Source: Rhodoblastus sp052145335
GTDB taxonomy: Bacteria; Pseudomonadota; Alphaproteobacteria; Rhizobiales; Beijerinckiaceae
Assembly: GCF_052145335.1 (NCBI RefSeq)
Contig: NZ_JBKQOU010000091.1
Coordinates: 1-64,000, forward strand
Length of the DNA: 64,000 nucleotides
Direction of reading: 5' to 3'
Position 1 is the first letter of the stretch. Each line of letters starts with the position of its first letter. The position numbers and the translations under genes are program-made. Of this stretch, positions 35,638 to 43,807 are shown in pieces. The notes beneath the pieces were generated by a model, which was not told the DNA's origin, made no database searches, and was given only the letters and a program-made list of their open reading frames with translations.

Positions 35638-35711
35638 GTTTGAGACTTCCCTATGTTGGGCTTCGACCCGGCATTCCAGCCAAATCGCCGCGGCAGGAGA
35701 CATGCTAAAGG

Positions 35712-36554
35712 ATGCGCGCGCAAAGTGAAGCAGCAACACCCGTTAATTTTCGTAACGCGCTCGCCGGCGCTTTGGTCGCCTTGGCCGCCTTGTCCGCGCC
35801 GGCGGCCCGCGCGGAATGGGTTTCTTCCGCCAAATCGCAGGCGCGGCTGATCGACGGCGGCGTGATCGACGGCCTTCGCTATGCCGGGGTGCAGATCCGC
35901 CTGGACGGCGCGGCGGTCACCTATTGGCGCGATCCCGGCGAGGCCGGCGCCGCCCCGACTTTCGATTTCGCAGGCTCGGAAAATCTTGGCGAGGCCAAAG
36001 TGCTTTTCCCGCAGCCGGCGCGCATCGACGAGGATGGCGTCGTGGCATTCGGCTACCAGCATGAGGTTTTGTTTCCCGTCCGCATCGCGTGGCGCCAAAA
36101 AGGCCAGCCGGTCGTGCTGGACCTGAGCCTCGATTACGCCGTCTGCGAGGCGATCTGCCTGCCGGTTCACGCCCGGATGCGGCTCGACATGCCGCCCGAA
36201 CCGCAAACCGGCGCCGAGGCGCCCGCTTTGCTCGCTAGAGCGCTGCGACAAATTCCTCGGCCGCTCGACGCGGAGCAAACCAAGCTTTTCGCAAGGGTTT
36301 CCCCTGTCGCAGGCGAAAACGACAAGCCGCAATGGCTGCTTCGACTGCTGCAGGGCGAGGCGGAAAATATTTTCGTCGAGCCCCCCCCGGGATTTTATGT
36401 CGAAACCCGCGCGGCCGGCGAAAAAAACGCTTTTGTGCTGACTTTGGCTGAACATCCGGCCAAAAAGCCGACGCTCGACGCGCCTATTCGCGTCACCGTC
36501 GCCGGTTCGGCGCCGATCGAATTCGACCTAGCCTTGCCGCAGGGCCGGCCCTGA
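35712..36554 (+). CDS. exported DsbD N-terminal-domain protein
   Basis: A 280-residue protein with a signal peptide (LAGALVALAALSAPAARA) and a domain like the N-terminal periplasmic domain of the thiol-disulfide reductase DsbD. The redox-active Cys pair lies in DYAVCEAICLP. Stand-alone copies of this domain occur in many alphaproteobacteria and may pass electrons to periplasmic partners. The ATG at 35712 has little Shine-Dalgarno spacing; a short overlapping frame begins at 35702 with a better one. An in-frame stop lies directly upstream. Confidence 0.85.
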   Translation: MRAQSEAATPVNFRNALAGALVALAALSAPAARAEWVSSAKSQARLIDGGVIDGLRYAGVQIRLDGAAVTYWRDPGEAGAAPTFDFAGSENLGEAKVLFPQPARIDEDGVVAFGYQHEVLFPVRIAWRQKGQPVVLDLSLDYAVCEAICLPVHARMRLDMPPEPQTGAEAPALLARALRQIPRPLDAEQTKLFARVSPVAGENDKPQWLLRLLQGEAENIFVEPPPGFYVETRAAGEKNAFVLTLAEHPAKKPTLDAPIRVTVAGSAPIEFDLALPQGRP

Positions 36555-36568
36555 GATCAGGAAAAGCA

Positions 36569-37318
36569 ATGTCCAGGCTGGATTTCACGAGCCATCGCCT
36601 TTGCGTCGAGGCGCCGCTGGCGTCCGGCGCAAGAGTCGAGCTGACGCGCGAACAGACCAATTATCTGGTCAATGTGCTGCGGCTTGGCGAGGGCGCGCGG
36701 CTGTTGGTGTTCAACGGGCGCGACGGCGAATGGCGGGCCTCGCTCGCGCCCGCGGGGAAGAAGGCCGCCGCCCTGCGGATCGAGGAACAGGCGCGGGCGC
36801 AGGATTTCCTGCCCGATCTCGACTACCTGTTCGCGCCGCTGAAACATGCGCGGCTCGATTACATGGCGCAAAAGGCGGTGGAAATGGGGGCGCGGCGGCT
36901 GCGCCCGGTGCTGACCCGCCGCACCCAGTCGAGCCGCGTCAATCTGGAGCGGATGCGCGCCAATGTTGTCGAGGCGGCGGAGCAATGCGGCATATTGTCG
37001 CTCGCGGAAGTGCTGGCCGAAGAGCGGCTGGAGAGAGTCCTGTCGAACTGGCCGGAAGACCGCCTGCTGATCTTCTGCGACGAAGCGGCGGATACCGCCG
37101 ACCCCGTCGCCGCCTTGCGCGCCGCCGGGGTGAATTTCGGCAAATTCGCGGTGCTGATCGGTCCCGAAGGCGGCTTTGACGAGGCCGAGCGCGAGATGCT
37201 CAACGACCTCAAGACCACGGCGCGCATTTCGCTCGGGCCCCGTGTCTTGCGCGCCGACACCGCGGCTGTGGCGGCCTTGGCCCTGGTCCAGACGGCGCTG
37301 GGCGACTGGCGCGGATAA
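36569..37318 (+). CDS. rsmE: 16S rRNA (uracil-1498-N3)-methyltransferase
   Basis: A 249-residue RsmE/YggJ methyltransferase with a trefoil-knotted SPOUT fold. The N-terminal PUA-like part contains NYLVNVLRLGEGARLLVFNGRDGEW; the SPOUT part has FAVLIGPEGGFDEAERE and SLGPRVLRADTAAVAALALVQ for SAM binding. It modifies U1498 of 16S rRNA. Only 14 bases follow the DsbD-like gene, so the two may be co-transcribed. Confidence 0.96.
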   Translation: MSRLDFTSHRLCVEAPLASGARVELTREQTNYLVNVLRLGEGARLLVFNGRDGEWRASLAPAGKKAAALRIEEQARAQDFLPDLDYLFAPLKHARLDYMAQKAVEMGARRLRPVLTRRTQSSRVNLERMRANVVEAAEQCGILSLAEVLAEERLERVLSNWPEDRLLIFCDEAADTADPVAALRAAGVNFGKFAVLIGPEGGFDEAEREMLNDLKTTARISLGPRVLRADTAAVAALALVQTALGDWRG

Positions 37319-37394
37319 GCAAAACCACTCAAGGTCATGATGTCGCCATCATGTTGCGGTCAAAAAAGGCGCCTTAATTCGGAGCGATTCTTTC

Positions 37395-37685
37395 ATGGCG
37401 CCAACAAAGCGAGGGAATTTGCGTCATTTATGCGTAATCGCCGTCCTGTCGCCTTGTCTGCCGCCATTGATGCTGGTTTCTTCCGCCGCCGCGCAAGAAA
37501 GCGGGCATCTCCGCGTAGAGTTCAGTGGCGGCTCCGACTGGAGCGAGATCGAGCCGCACAAGGGTTCCCATGCGCCACTGCCCACTGGGCCGGCCCACGC
37601 CAATTACGGCCATATGCAGAACGCCCAGGCGGCTGCGCCGCAGGACCGGCTGCGGCTGAAACCGATGAATTTCGACGGGATGTGA
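37395..37685 (+). CDS. small secreted hypothetical protein
   Basis: A 96-residue protein with a signal peptide (LCVIAVLSPCLPPLMLVSSAAAQ) and a short hydrophilic mature part rich in Gln, His and Pro. No family is recognised. The ATG at 37395 follows a weak ribosome site. It converges on gshA with a 4-base gap. Confidence 0.55.
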   Translation: MAPTKRGNLRHLCVIAVLSPCLPPLMLVSSAAAQESGHLRVEFSGGSDWSEIEPHKGSHAPLPTGPAHANYGHMQNAQAAAPQDRLRLKPMNFDGM

Positions 37686-37689
37686 GCTG

Positions 37690-39075
37690 CTAAAACACGC
37701 ATTCGGCGAAAACCGGCGCGATGTTTTCCTTCCATCTGCCATGGAATAGCGCCAGCCGGCGCTCGGCGAGATTGATCCCGCTTTCGGCGATTTCCTCCAA
37801 AGCCAGCAGATGGCGCCCTTCGTCCTCGCCCGCTGCATCGAGGCGACCGCGGCGCGAAAGACCGCCTCGCGCCAGAGGCAGGATTTTTCGCGCCAGATCG
37901 AGCAGGCCGATTCCCCCCGCCGTCGCCCGAAGACCGAGTTTCGGCGCGTCGTCGCGAAGCTTCTGGCGGTCTTCGGCGGAAAGACCCTTCACCAGCTCCC
38001 ACGCGGCCGCGCTGGCCTGATCGTCGTAGAACAGACCGGCGCAGAGCGCGGCCAGGCCCACAATGTTTTCGCGCGGGCCGACATCGGCGCCGCGCATTTC
38101 CATGTAGCGCTTCAGCCGAACTTCCGGAAACAAGGTCGACAGATGGTTGGCCCAGTCGGAAAGCGTGGCGCGGACGCCGGGCAGCTCGTGCAGCCGTCCT
38201 TCCAGCAGATCGCGGAAGGAGGCCCCGGCCACATCGTGATAGACGTCGCCGCGCTTGACGAAATAGAGCGGCACATCGAGCGCATAATCGACGTAAGCCT
38301 CGAACCCCATGCCTGGCTCGAACACGAAGGGCAGCATGCCCGTGCGCGCCGGATCGGTGTCGGTCCAGATATGCGAGCGCAGCGAAAGAAAACCGTTGGG
38401 CTTGCCGCCGGTAAAAGGCGAATTGGCGAAAAGCGCGGTGATCATCGGTTGAACGGCCAGAGCAAGCCGCATTTTCGCGACCATGTCGGCTTCCGAGGCG
38501 AAATCTATATTGGTTTGCACCGTCGAGGTGCGAAACATCATGTCGAGGCCGAGCCCGCCGACTTTCCGCATATAGCGGGCCATGATCGCATAGCGCTGTT
38601 TCGGCATGACCGGGGTTTCCTCGCGCGTCCACAGCGGGGAAACGCCAAGATCGAGGAAGCCAACTCCGAGTTTTTCGCACAGGGGCGCGAGGGCGGCGAA
38701 ATGCGCCTGCAATTCAGCAGCTGTTTCATGGACCGAATCGAGCGGCGCGCCGGATAGTTCGAACTGGCCCCCCGGCTCCAGCGAAATGGCGCCGCCGCCG
38801 CGCGGGTCGTAGAGGCCGATGACGGCGCCGCCGTCCTCGATCGCCTCCCAGTCCTGCGACTGGCGAAGGCCTTCGAGCAGCGCTCTTATTCCTGCTTGGC
38901 CAAACTCGGGACGCCCCTCGTAGGGCACGGGTCGGAGATCGGCGCGATAAAACGGGATTTTTTCGTGTTCCGTCCCAACCAGGAACGGGCCCTGCGGCTT
39001 GCATCCCGCCTCGAGCCAGCTGACCAGTTCGTCGCGCGACGAGATAGGGGTTTCATCGACAACGTCGCGGGCCAT
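37690..39075 (-). CDS. gshA: glutamate-cysteine ligase
   Basis: A 461-residue enzyme that makes gamma-glutamylcysteine, the first step of glutathione synthesis. It belongs to the proteobacterial/plant branch: LVGTEHEKIPFY at the N-terminus, SLEPGGQFELSGAPLDSVHET for ATP and glutamate binding, and MFRTSTVQTNIDF, RSHIWTDTDPARTGMLP. Length matches the family. The ATG opens the conserved MARDVVDETPI segment. Confidence 0.95.
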   Translation of the reverse strand: MARDVVDETPISSRDELVSWLEAGCKPQGPFLVGTEHEKIPFYRADLRPVPYEGRPEFGQAGIRALLEGLRQSQDWEAIEDGGAVIGLYDPRGGGAISLEPGGQFELSGAPLDSVHETAAELQAHFAALAPLCEKLGVGFLDLGVSPLWTREETPVMPKQRYAIMARYMRKVGGLGLDMMFRTSTVQTNIDFASEADMVAKMRLALAVQPMITALFANSPFTGGKPNGFLSLRSHIWTDTDPARTGMLPFVFEPGMGFEAYVDYALDVPLYFVKRGDVYHDVAGASFRDLLEGRLHELPGVRATLSDWANHLSTLFPEVRLKRYMEMRGADVGPRENIVGLAALCAGLFYDDQASAAAWELVKGLSAEDRQKLRDDAPKLGLRATAGGIGLLDLARKILPLARGGLSRRGRLDAAGEDEGRHLLALEEIAESGINLAERRLALFHGRWKENIAPVFAECVF

Positions 39076-39104
39076 CGGCTGCTTTCAAACGAAATTACTG
39101 GCGG

Positions 39105-39134
39105 CGAAAAAAGGGCGTCGCAATGACGCCCTTT
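39105..39134 (-). terminator. intrinsic terminator (minus strand)
   Basis: AAAGGGCGTC and GACGCCCTTT pair around GCAAT. A run of six A on the plus strand directly before the stem gives TTTTTT after it on the minus strand. It would end the DUF937 transcript before gshA. Confidence 0.8.
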
Positions 39135-39145
39135 CCTCTCGCCCA

Positions 39146-39167
39146 CTTCGCCCTATTTAGGGCGAAG
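39146..39167. other. 10-bp perfect hairpin
   Basis: CTTCGCCCTA and TAGGGCGAAG are separated by TT. It lies between the DUF937 gene and the terminator, without its own T-run; possibly a 3'-end structure. Confidence 0.5.
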
Positions 39168-39230
39168 CGAGGCCGGCCGCAATCGTGCCGCGAAGCAAGC
39201 AGGTTTTGCGCCAGTTCAGGCTCAGCTCAT

Positions 39231-40031
39231 TCAGCGCTTGACGAGAATCTGACCCAACACGTTCTGCAGGCCGGGAGAGGCCGAGGCGGACTGGAACAGG
39301 CCGCCGAGCGCATTCATCGCCGCCTGCGCCAAAGCCGGGTCGATGCCGCCGGCAGCAGGAGCCGCGCCAGATTGCGGCGCCGCGGAAGCGCCCGCCTCCG
39401 GAGTGGACTGGCCGAAAATCGCGCCTACGACCGCGCCGAAAATGCCGCCGAGCCCGCCAGCCTGCGCCTGACCCGCAGCCTGACCCGCCTGGGCCTGGGC
39501 GTTCTGGGCGCTCTGGCCAAGCGCGGAAGCCAGCTGGCCGAAAATGCCGCCGAGGACGCCGTTCTGACCAGCCGCGCCGCCAAACTGCTGCAGAAGTCCG
39601 CCGAGCCCGCCTTCCTGCAAGGACTTGGCGACGCCGCCCATGGTCATCGAGGCGACGACCGGCATGAGCTTGTTGAGCAGGTCGGGGCTGAGACCGGTTT
39701 CCTGGCCGATATGCTGGACGATCTGTTCGACATTGGCCGAACCGCCGAAAATCTGGCCGAGCAGGTCGCCGCCGGCATTGGCGGCGGCGGGCGCATCGAC
39801 GCCGGCGACGTCGCCATAAGCCGCCTGGTGCGCCGGGTCGTTCAAATGGCCGAGAATCTGACTGAACCCTTCCGGGTTCTGCAGGTGATTCTGCACGCCC
39901 TGCGCGAGAGCGGGCGACAGCGCGGCGAGCGCCGCTTTGGCCTGTTCCTGCGAAATTCCATATTTTTGCGCGAGCGCGGTGACGGCGTCGCCGCCATGGG
40001 CGGCCTGCAAGAGTTCGGAAAGGTCGACCAT
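39231..40031 (-). CDS. DUF937 domain-containing protein
   Basis: A 266-residue protein of the DUF937 (YidB-related) family. The N-terminal MVDLSELLQAAHGGDAVTALAQKYGISQEQAKAAL segment is the DUF937 core; a second helical part (GQETGLSPDLLNKLMPVVASMTMGGV) repeats the pattern. The C-terminal half is low-complexity Gly/Gln/Ala. Function unknown. Single gene with a minus-strand terminator. Confidence 0.85.
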   Translation of the reverse strand: MVDLSELLQAAHGGDAVTALAQKYGISQEQAKAALAALSPALAQGVQNHLQNPEGFSQILGHLNDPAHQAAYGDVAGVDAPAAANAGGDLLGQIFGGSANVEQIVQHIGQETGLSPDLLNKLMPVVASMTMGGVAKSLQEGGLGGLLQQFGGAAGQNGVLGGIFGQLASALGQSAQNAQAQAGQAAGQAQAGGLGGIFGAVVGAIFGQSTPEAGASAAPQSGAAPAAGGIDPALAQAAMNALGGLFQSASASPGLQNVLGQILVKR

Positions 40032-40255
40032 TTTGTCCTCATTTCAATAACGCGGCGAATCGGAAAAACGGAGACCCGTCGAAATCCAAGCCATACCTAG
40101 CGCAAGGCGCGCTCCTGTGCGAGCGCGCCGCGTCGCCGGCCGAGCTTAGGGGCGCTTGATTGCACTTTTCCGACAATAGCGCGGGGGTGGGGCTGTATCG
40201 GAGGACTTGTGGCGCCATGTTAACGGTTGCAGTCCGCACAGCAGAGAGGCTGACC

Positions 40256-40804
40256 ATGGCCGCATCCCCACGAACCGAAAGCGGCGAGCAGGGCGTGCTC
40301 GCGGCGCGACTGGCGATCCCGGAAGCGCAACATCCGCGCGTGCCCGAACCCACCGGGAAAACGGCGCTGGCGCGTTCGGGTCCATTGAATGTCGCCACAG
40401 TCGGCGAGGAAGCGACCGTGCTCGATGCGCTTAAGGTCATGGCCGAGCGCGATACCGCCGCGGTCGCCGTGGTGTCGCCGGCCGGTATCGTCGGAATTTT
40501 TTCCGAGCGTGACCATGCGCGCAATTGTCTGCCGGCGAACCGCACAGCGAAAGACACGCCGGTCGTCGACATCATGACCCCATTCGTGGCGGGTGTCGCC
40601 CCGGCGGACACCCTGCGGCGCTGCCAGAGCCTGATGAACGAGCGGCATGTCACGCATTTGGCCGTTCTCGACCAGGGCCGGCTGGTCGGTCTGCTGTCGG
40701 AAGCCGATCTGTTGGCCGCGAGGATCGCCTATTTCGAACGCATTTTCCAGGAGACCGAGATGGATCAGAAGTTGCTGTTCCTTCGCGGAACCTATAGCTG
40801 CTGA
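40256..40804 (+). CDS. CBS-domain pair protein
   Basis: A 182-residue protein with an N-terminal 40-residue variable part and then two CBS domains (LNVATVGEEATVLDALKVMAERDTAAVAVVS, and DIMTPFVAGVAPADTLRRCQSLMNERHVTHLAVLD), which usually bind adenine nucleotides. GAGAGG precedes the ATG at 40256; an earlier in-frame ATG lies at 40217. The C-terminus MDQKLLFLRGTYSC is typical of this rhizobial family. Target unknown. Confidence 0.85.
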   Translation: MAASPRTESGEQGVLAARLAIPEAQHPRVPEPTGKTALARSGPLNVATVGEEATVLDALKVMAERDTAAVAVVSPAGIVGIFSERDHARNCLPANRTAKDTPVVDIMTPFVAGVAPADTLRRCQSLMNERHVTHLAVLDQGRLVGLLSEADLLAARIAYFERIFQETEMDQKLLFLRGTYSC

Positions 40805-40963
40805 GCGAGCGCGCCTGCCGATCCGCAGAACTTCTTGCCGAACAAGCGCCCAAACCGTCGCCGCTTGACAGGAAACCGGACCGCGCCCACAAGATCGAGC
40901 CAAAATCAGCCCTTCTGGCCCCTCGCGTCGCGGTTGAACCGGGTTCCATGAATTGAGGATGAG

Positions 40964-41923
40964 ATGAGCGCCAAACCCACCCTGAAAGTTTTTCTCTGCG
41001 CGCCGAGGGGTTTCTGCGCCGGCGTCGTGCGCGCCATCGACATTGTCGAGCACGCCCTGCACAAGTTCGGCGCCCCGGTCTATGTGCGCCACGAAATCGT
41101 GCATAACCGCTATGTGGTCGAGGGTTTGAAGCGCAAGGGCGCGATCTTCGTCGAGGAACTCGACGAAGTGCCCGACAATGGCGCGCCGGTGGTGTTTTCG
41201 GCGCATGGCGTGCCGAAAGCCGTGCCCGCCGAAGCGGAACAGCGAAACCTGCTCGCCATAGACGCCACCTGCCCGCTGGTGACCAAGGTCCATCGCGAGG
41301 CGGAAATTCATTTCCGGCGCGACCGCAAGGTCATCCTGGTCGGCCACAAGGGCCATCCGGAAGTGATCGGCACGATGGGGCAATTGCCGGAAGGCGCCGT
41401 GACTTTGGTGGAAAGCGCCGAAGATGTCGCGGCCTTGCCCTTCACGGCCGAGGACGCCCTCGCCTTCGTCACCCAGACCACCCTTTCGGTCGACGACATG
41501 GCCGCGGTGGTCAACGCTTTGAAGGCCCGGTTTCCGCAGATCGTCGGCCCGCACAGGCAGGACATCTGCTACGCCACCACCAACCGCCAGGAGGCGGTGA
41601 AGGAGATCGCCCACAAGGTCGACGCTTTCATCGTCGTCGGTTCGCCCAATTCCTCCAATTCGCAGCGGCTGAAGGAAGTGGCGGAGCGCAATGGCTGCCG
41701 CTCCGCGCAACTGGTTCTCCGCGCTTCCGACATCGACTGGAGCCAGTTGCAGGACATTCGGTCGCTGGGCGTGACGGCGGGCGCTTCCGCGCCGGAAATC
41801 CTGGTCGAGGAAATCCTTGCGGCGGTTGGCGAGAAATACGAACTGGTCATCGATACGGTGACCACGGCGACGGAGGACGTCTCCTTTCCGCTGCCGCGAA
41901 ACCTGCGCGAAAAAGTAGCGTGA
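40964..41923 (+). CDS. ispH: 4-hydroxy-3-methylbut-2-enyl diphosphate reductase
   Basis: A 319-residue [4Fe-4S] enzyme of the MEP isoprenoid pathway, making IPP and DMAPP. The three cluster cysteines sit in LCAPRGFCAGV (Cys12), DATCPLVTKVH and QDICYATTNRQ. Other motifs are VRHEIVHNRYVVE and VVGSPNSSNSQRL. Its promoter is not obvious. A strong terminator follows. Confidence 0.97.
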   Translation: MSAKPTLKVFLCAPRGFCAGVVRAIDIVEHALHKFGAPVYVRHEIVHNRYVVEGLKRKGAIFVEELDEVPDNGAPVVFSAHGVPKAVPAEAEQRNLLAIDATCPLVTKVHREAEIHFRRDRKVILVGHKGHPEVIGTMGQLPEGAVTLVESAEDVAALPFTAEDALAFVTQTTLSVDDMAAVVNALKARFPQIVGPHRQDICYATTNRQEAVKEIAHKVDAFIVVGSPNSSNSQRLKEVAERNGCRSAQLVLRASDIDWSQLQDIRSLGVTAGASAPEILVEEILAAVGEKYELVIDTVTTATEDVSFPLPRNLREKVA

Positions 41924-41924
41924 G

Positions 41925-41956
41925 AAAAACCCGCCGGATTTTCTCGGCGGGTTTTT
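41925..41956 (+). terminator. intrinsic terminator after ispH
   Basis: AAAAACCCGCCG pairs perfectly with CGGCGGGTTTTT over an 8-base loop. The A- and T-runs make it symmetric, so it may also end the convergent 41975 gene. Confidence 0.95.
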
Positions 41957-41974
41957 CAAATTCGGTTCCAGACT

Positions 41975-42256
41975 TCACCAGCGGCGCCAGGGACGGCGAT
42001 AGCCCCAGCCGGGACCATATCCCCAGCGCGGACCGCCCCAGCCGCCATAAGCGTAGTAATTGGGCCGCCAGAAGCAGCGATAAGGGCCGCAGACCCAGCG
42101 AACCTGGTCGATCTGCACGGTCTGGCCGTCACGCACGACGGCCGGGTCGAGGCTGGCGAGCGGAAGCGCGGCGGCGGAAGTTGTCGAGGCCGGGAGGGCC
42201 AGTGCGGTCGCGCCCAGAACGAGCGCAGCCGAGAGGGCGTTTCTGACGTTCAGCAT
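41975..42256 (-). CDS. small secreted Gly/Trp/Tyr-rich protein
   Basis: A 93-residue protein. A signal peptide (ALSAALVLGATALALPASTTSA) precedes a mature part with VRWVCGPYRCFWRPNYYAYGGWGGPRWGYGPGWGYRRPW, rich in aromatic and Gly residues and holding one Cys pair. Similar proteins are abundant in Hyphomicrobiales and poorly understood. CAGGAG precedes the ATG at 42256. It resembles the 9802 gene in composition and shares its upstream motif. Confidence 0.8.
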   Translation of the reverse strand: MLNVRNALSAALVLGATALALPASTTSAAALPLASLDPAVVRDGQTVQIDQVRWVCGPYRCFWRPNYYAYGGWGGPRWGYGPGWGYRRPWRRW

Positions 42257-42307
42257 GCTAAGCTCCTGTTTCGGTCTTTTTGCCGACAAAAAGGAGGATG
42301 CGCCAAG

Positions 42308-42328
42308 CGGCCTGAACATCGGCTGAGC
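42308..42328 (-). promoter_or_regulatory. motif shared with the 9802 gene
   Basis: Core TCAGCCNATGTTCAGGC read on the minus strand, 51 bases before the ATG at 42256, matching the copy at 9716-9736. Confidence 0.5.
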
Positions 42329-42459
42329 GCCCCGTTCAGCCAATATTCACCCGCCGCCAGCTCGGCTGTTCAAAAACCGGTTTCCCCTTTGCGCGATCCT
42401 GTTCTAAGACCGTCGCCTTATCCGGCCGCCTGAGCCGTCCCAATCTCGCGGGCAAGAAA

Positions 42460-43491
42460 ATGCAACCCAAACTCGCCGCCGAACATCCTTTCGACGCCTT
42501 TCGCGCCCTGCTGGCGCAACTGCCGCCGGCTTCCGCCAGCGCCGTCGCCGCGGTCCGCGCGCGCGACGCGCAATTGACCAAGCCGCCCGGCGCGTTGGGG
42601 CGGCTGGAGGAACTGGTCGAATGGCTCGCCGCCTGGCAGGACAAGGCCGAGCCGACGCTCGATCGTCCGACCGTGGTCGTTTTCGCCGCGAATCATGGCG
42701 TCGTCGCGCAGGGCGTTTCGCCCTATCCAGCCAGCGTCACCGCGCAGATGCTGAAAAATTTTTCCTCCGGCGGCGGCGCCGTCAACCAGATCTGCGCCAT
42801 CCACGGCGCCGGCCTGAAAGTGTTCGAACTGGCGCTCGACCTGCCGACCCGCGACATTACCGAGGCGCCGGCCATGGAAGCGCGCGAATGCGCGGCGACC
42901 ATCGCCTTCGGCATGGAGGCCATCGCCGGGGGCGCCGATCTGCTGGCGCTCGGCGAAATGGGCATTGGCAACACCACCATCGCCGCCGCCGTCTATCACG
43001 CGCTCTATGGCGGCGAGGCCGCCGACTGGGTCGGGCGCGGAACCGGCGTCGACGACGAGGGCCTGCGCCGCAAGACCGACGCGGTTTTTCGCGCGGTCGC
43101 CTTGCACAAGGAACATCTCGACGATCCGTTCGAGGTCTTGCGCCGGCTCGGCGGGCGCGAAATCGCCGCGATGGCGGGCGCGATCCTGGCGGCGCGGATG
43201 GAGCGGACCCCGGTTCTGCTCGACGGCTACGTGGTCTGCGCCGCGGCGGCGATCCTCCACGCCATCGATCCAGCCAGCATCGATCATTGCCTCGCCGGCC
43301 ATGTCTCGGCGGAGGGCGCCCACGCCGAGATCTTGCGGAAACTGGGCAAGAAGCCGCTGCTCGATCTCGGCATGAGGCTCGGCGAAGGCTCCGGCGCCGC
43401 TCTGGCGATCGGCCTCGTGAGGGCGGCCCTGGCCTGCCACAACGACATGGCGACCTTTGCCGCCGCCGGGGTGGACAACAAGGCGGATTGA
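42460..43491 (+). CDS. cobT: nicotinate-nucleotide-dimethylbenzimidazole phosphoribosyltransferase
   Basis: A 343-residue CobT that activates the lower ligand for cobalamin assembly. Family motifs are TKPPGALGRLEELVEWLAAWQ, VVVFAANHGVVAQGVSPYP, GGGAVNQIC, EMGIGNTTIAAAVYHAL and the catalytic Glu near LDLGMRLGEGSGAALAI. No cobalamin riboswitch is visible upstream and no other cob genes are adjacent. Confidence 0.96.
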   Translation: MQPKLAAEHPFDAFRALLAQLPPASASAVAAVRARDAQLTKPPGALGRLEELVEWLAAWQDKAEPTLDRPTVVVFAANHGVVAQGVSPYPASVTAQMLKNFSSGGGAVNQICAIHGAGLKVFELALDLPTRDITEAPAMEARECAATIAFGMEAIAGGADLLALGEMGIGNTTIAAAVYHALYGGEAADWVGRGTGVDDEGLRRKTDAVFRAVALHKEHLDDPFEVLRRLGGREIAAMAGAILAARMERTPVLLDGYVVCAAAAILHAIDPASIDHCLAGHVSAEGAHAEILRKLGKKPLLDLGMRLGEGSGAALAIGLVRAALACHNDMATFAAAGVDNKAD

Positions 43492-43501
43492 TGCGCCCGG
43501 T

Positions 43502-43684
43502 TCAGCTCACGTGTGGACCGCGCATCAGCTTGATGGCCGCCTCTATCCGCCGCCAGGTCTCAGCTTCCTCTTTGTCGCCCTTCTCTTCGAGCGAACGAGC
43601 CTTCTGGGCGGCTTCCACCAGGGCCTTGTCGCCGTGGGCGTCGAACAATTGGCGCGCGTAATCCTGGATTTCGGTTTCCTGCAT
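43502..43684 (-). CDS. small hypothetical helical protein
   Basis: A 60-residue acidic-basic helical protein (MQETEIQDYARQLFDAHGDKA, then EEAETWRRIEAAIKLM). Homologous small proteins occur across Hyphomicrobiales without an assigned function. GAGGATC precedes the ATG at 43684; the frame upstream to 43783 is not homologous. Confidence 0.75.
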   Translation of the reverse strand: MQETEIQDYARQLFDAHGDKALVEAAQKARSLEEKGDKEEAETWRRIEAAIKLMRGPHVS

Positions 43685-43807
43685 GGCGATCCTCGCCGTT
43701 TTTTCCACGATGACAAACATCGGGCGATGCGAAATGGAAACGCTTTTGAAGCCGAATCTGTTGCTGTGCGACGAGCATTTCAATCCCGACCTGCACCGCT
43801 CCCTTTA

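Noticed and set aside
42257..42459. Cobalamin riboswitch before cobT
   Set aside because: No B12-box or GCCACTG-type core seen.
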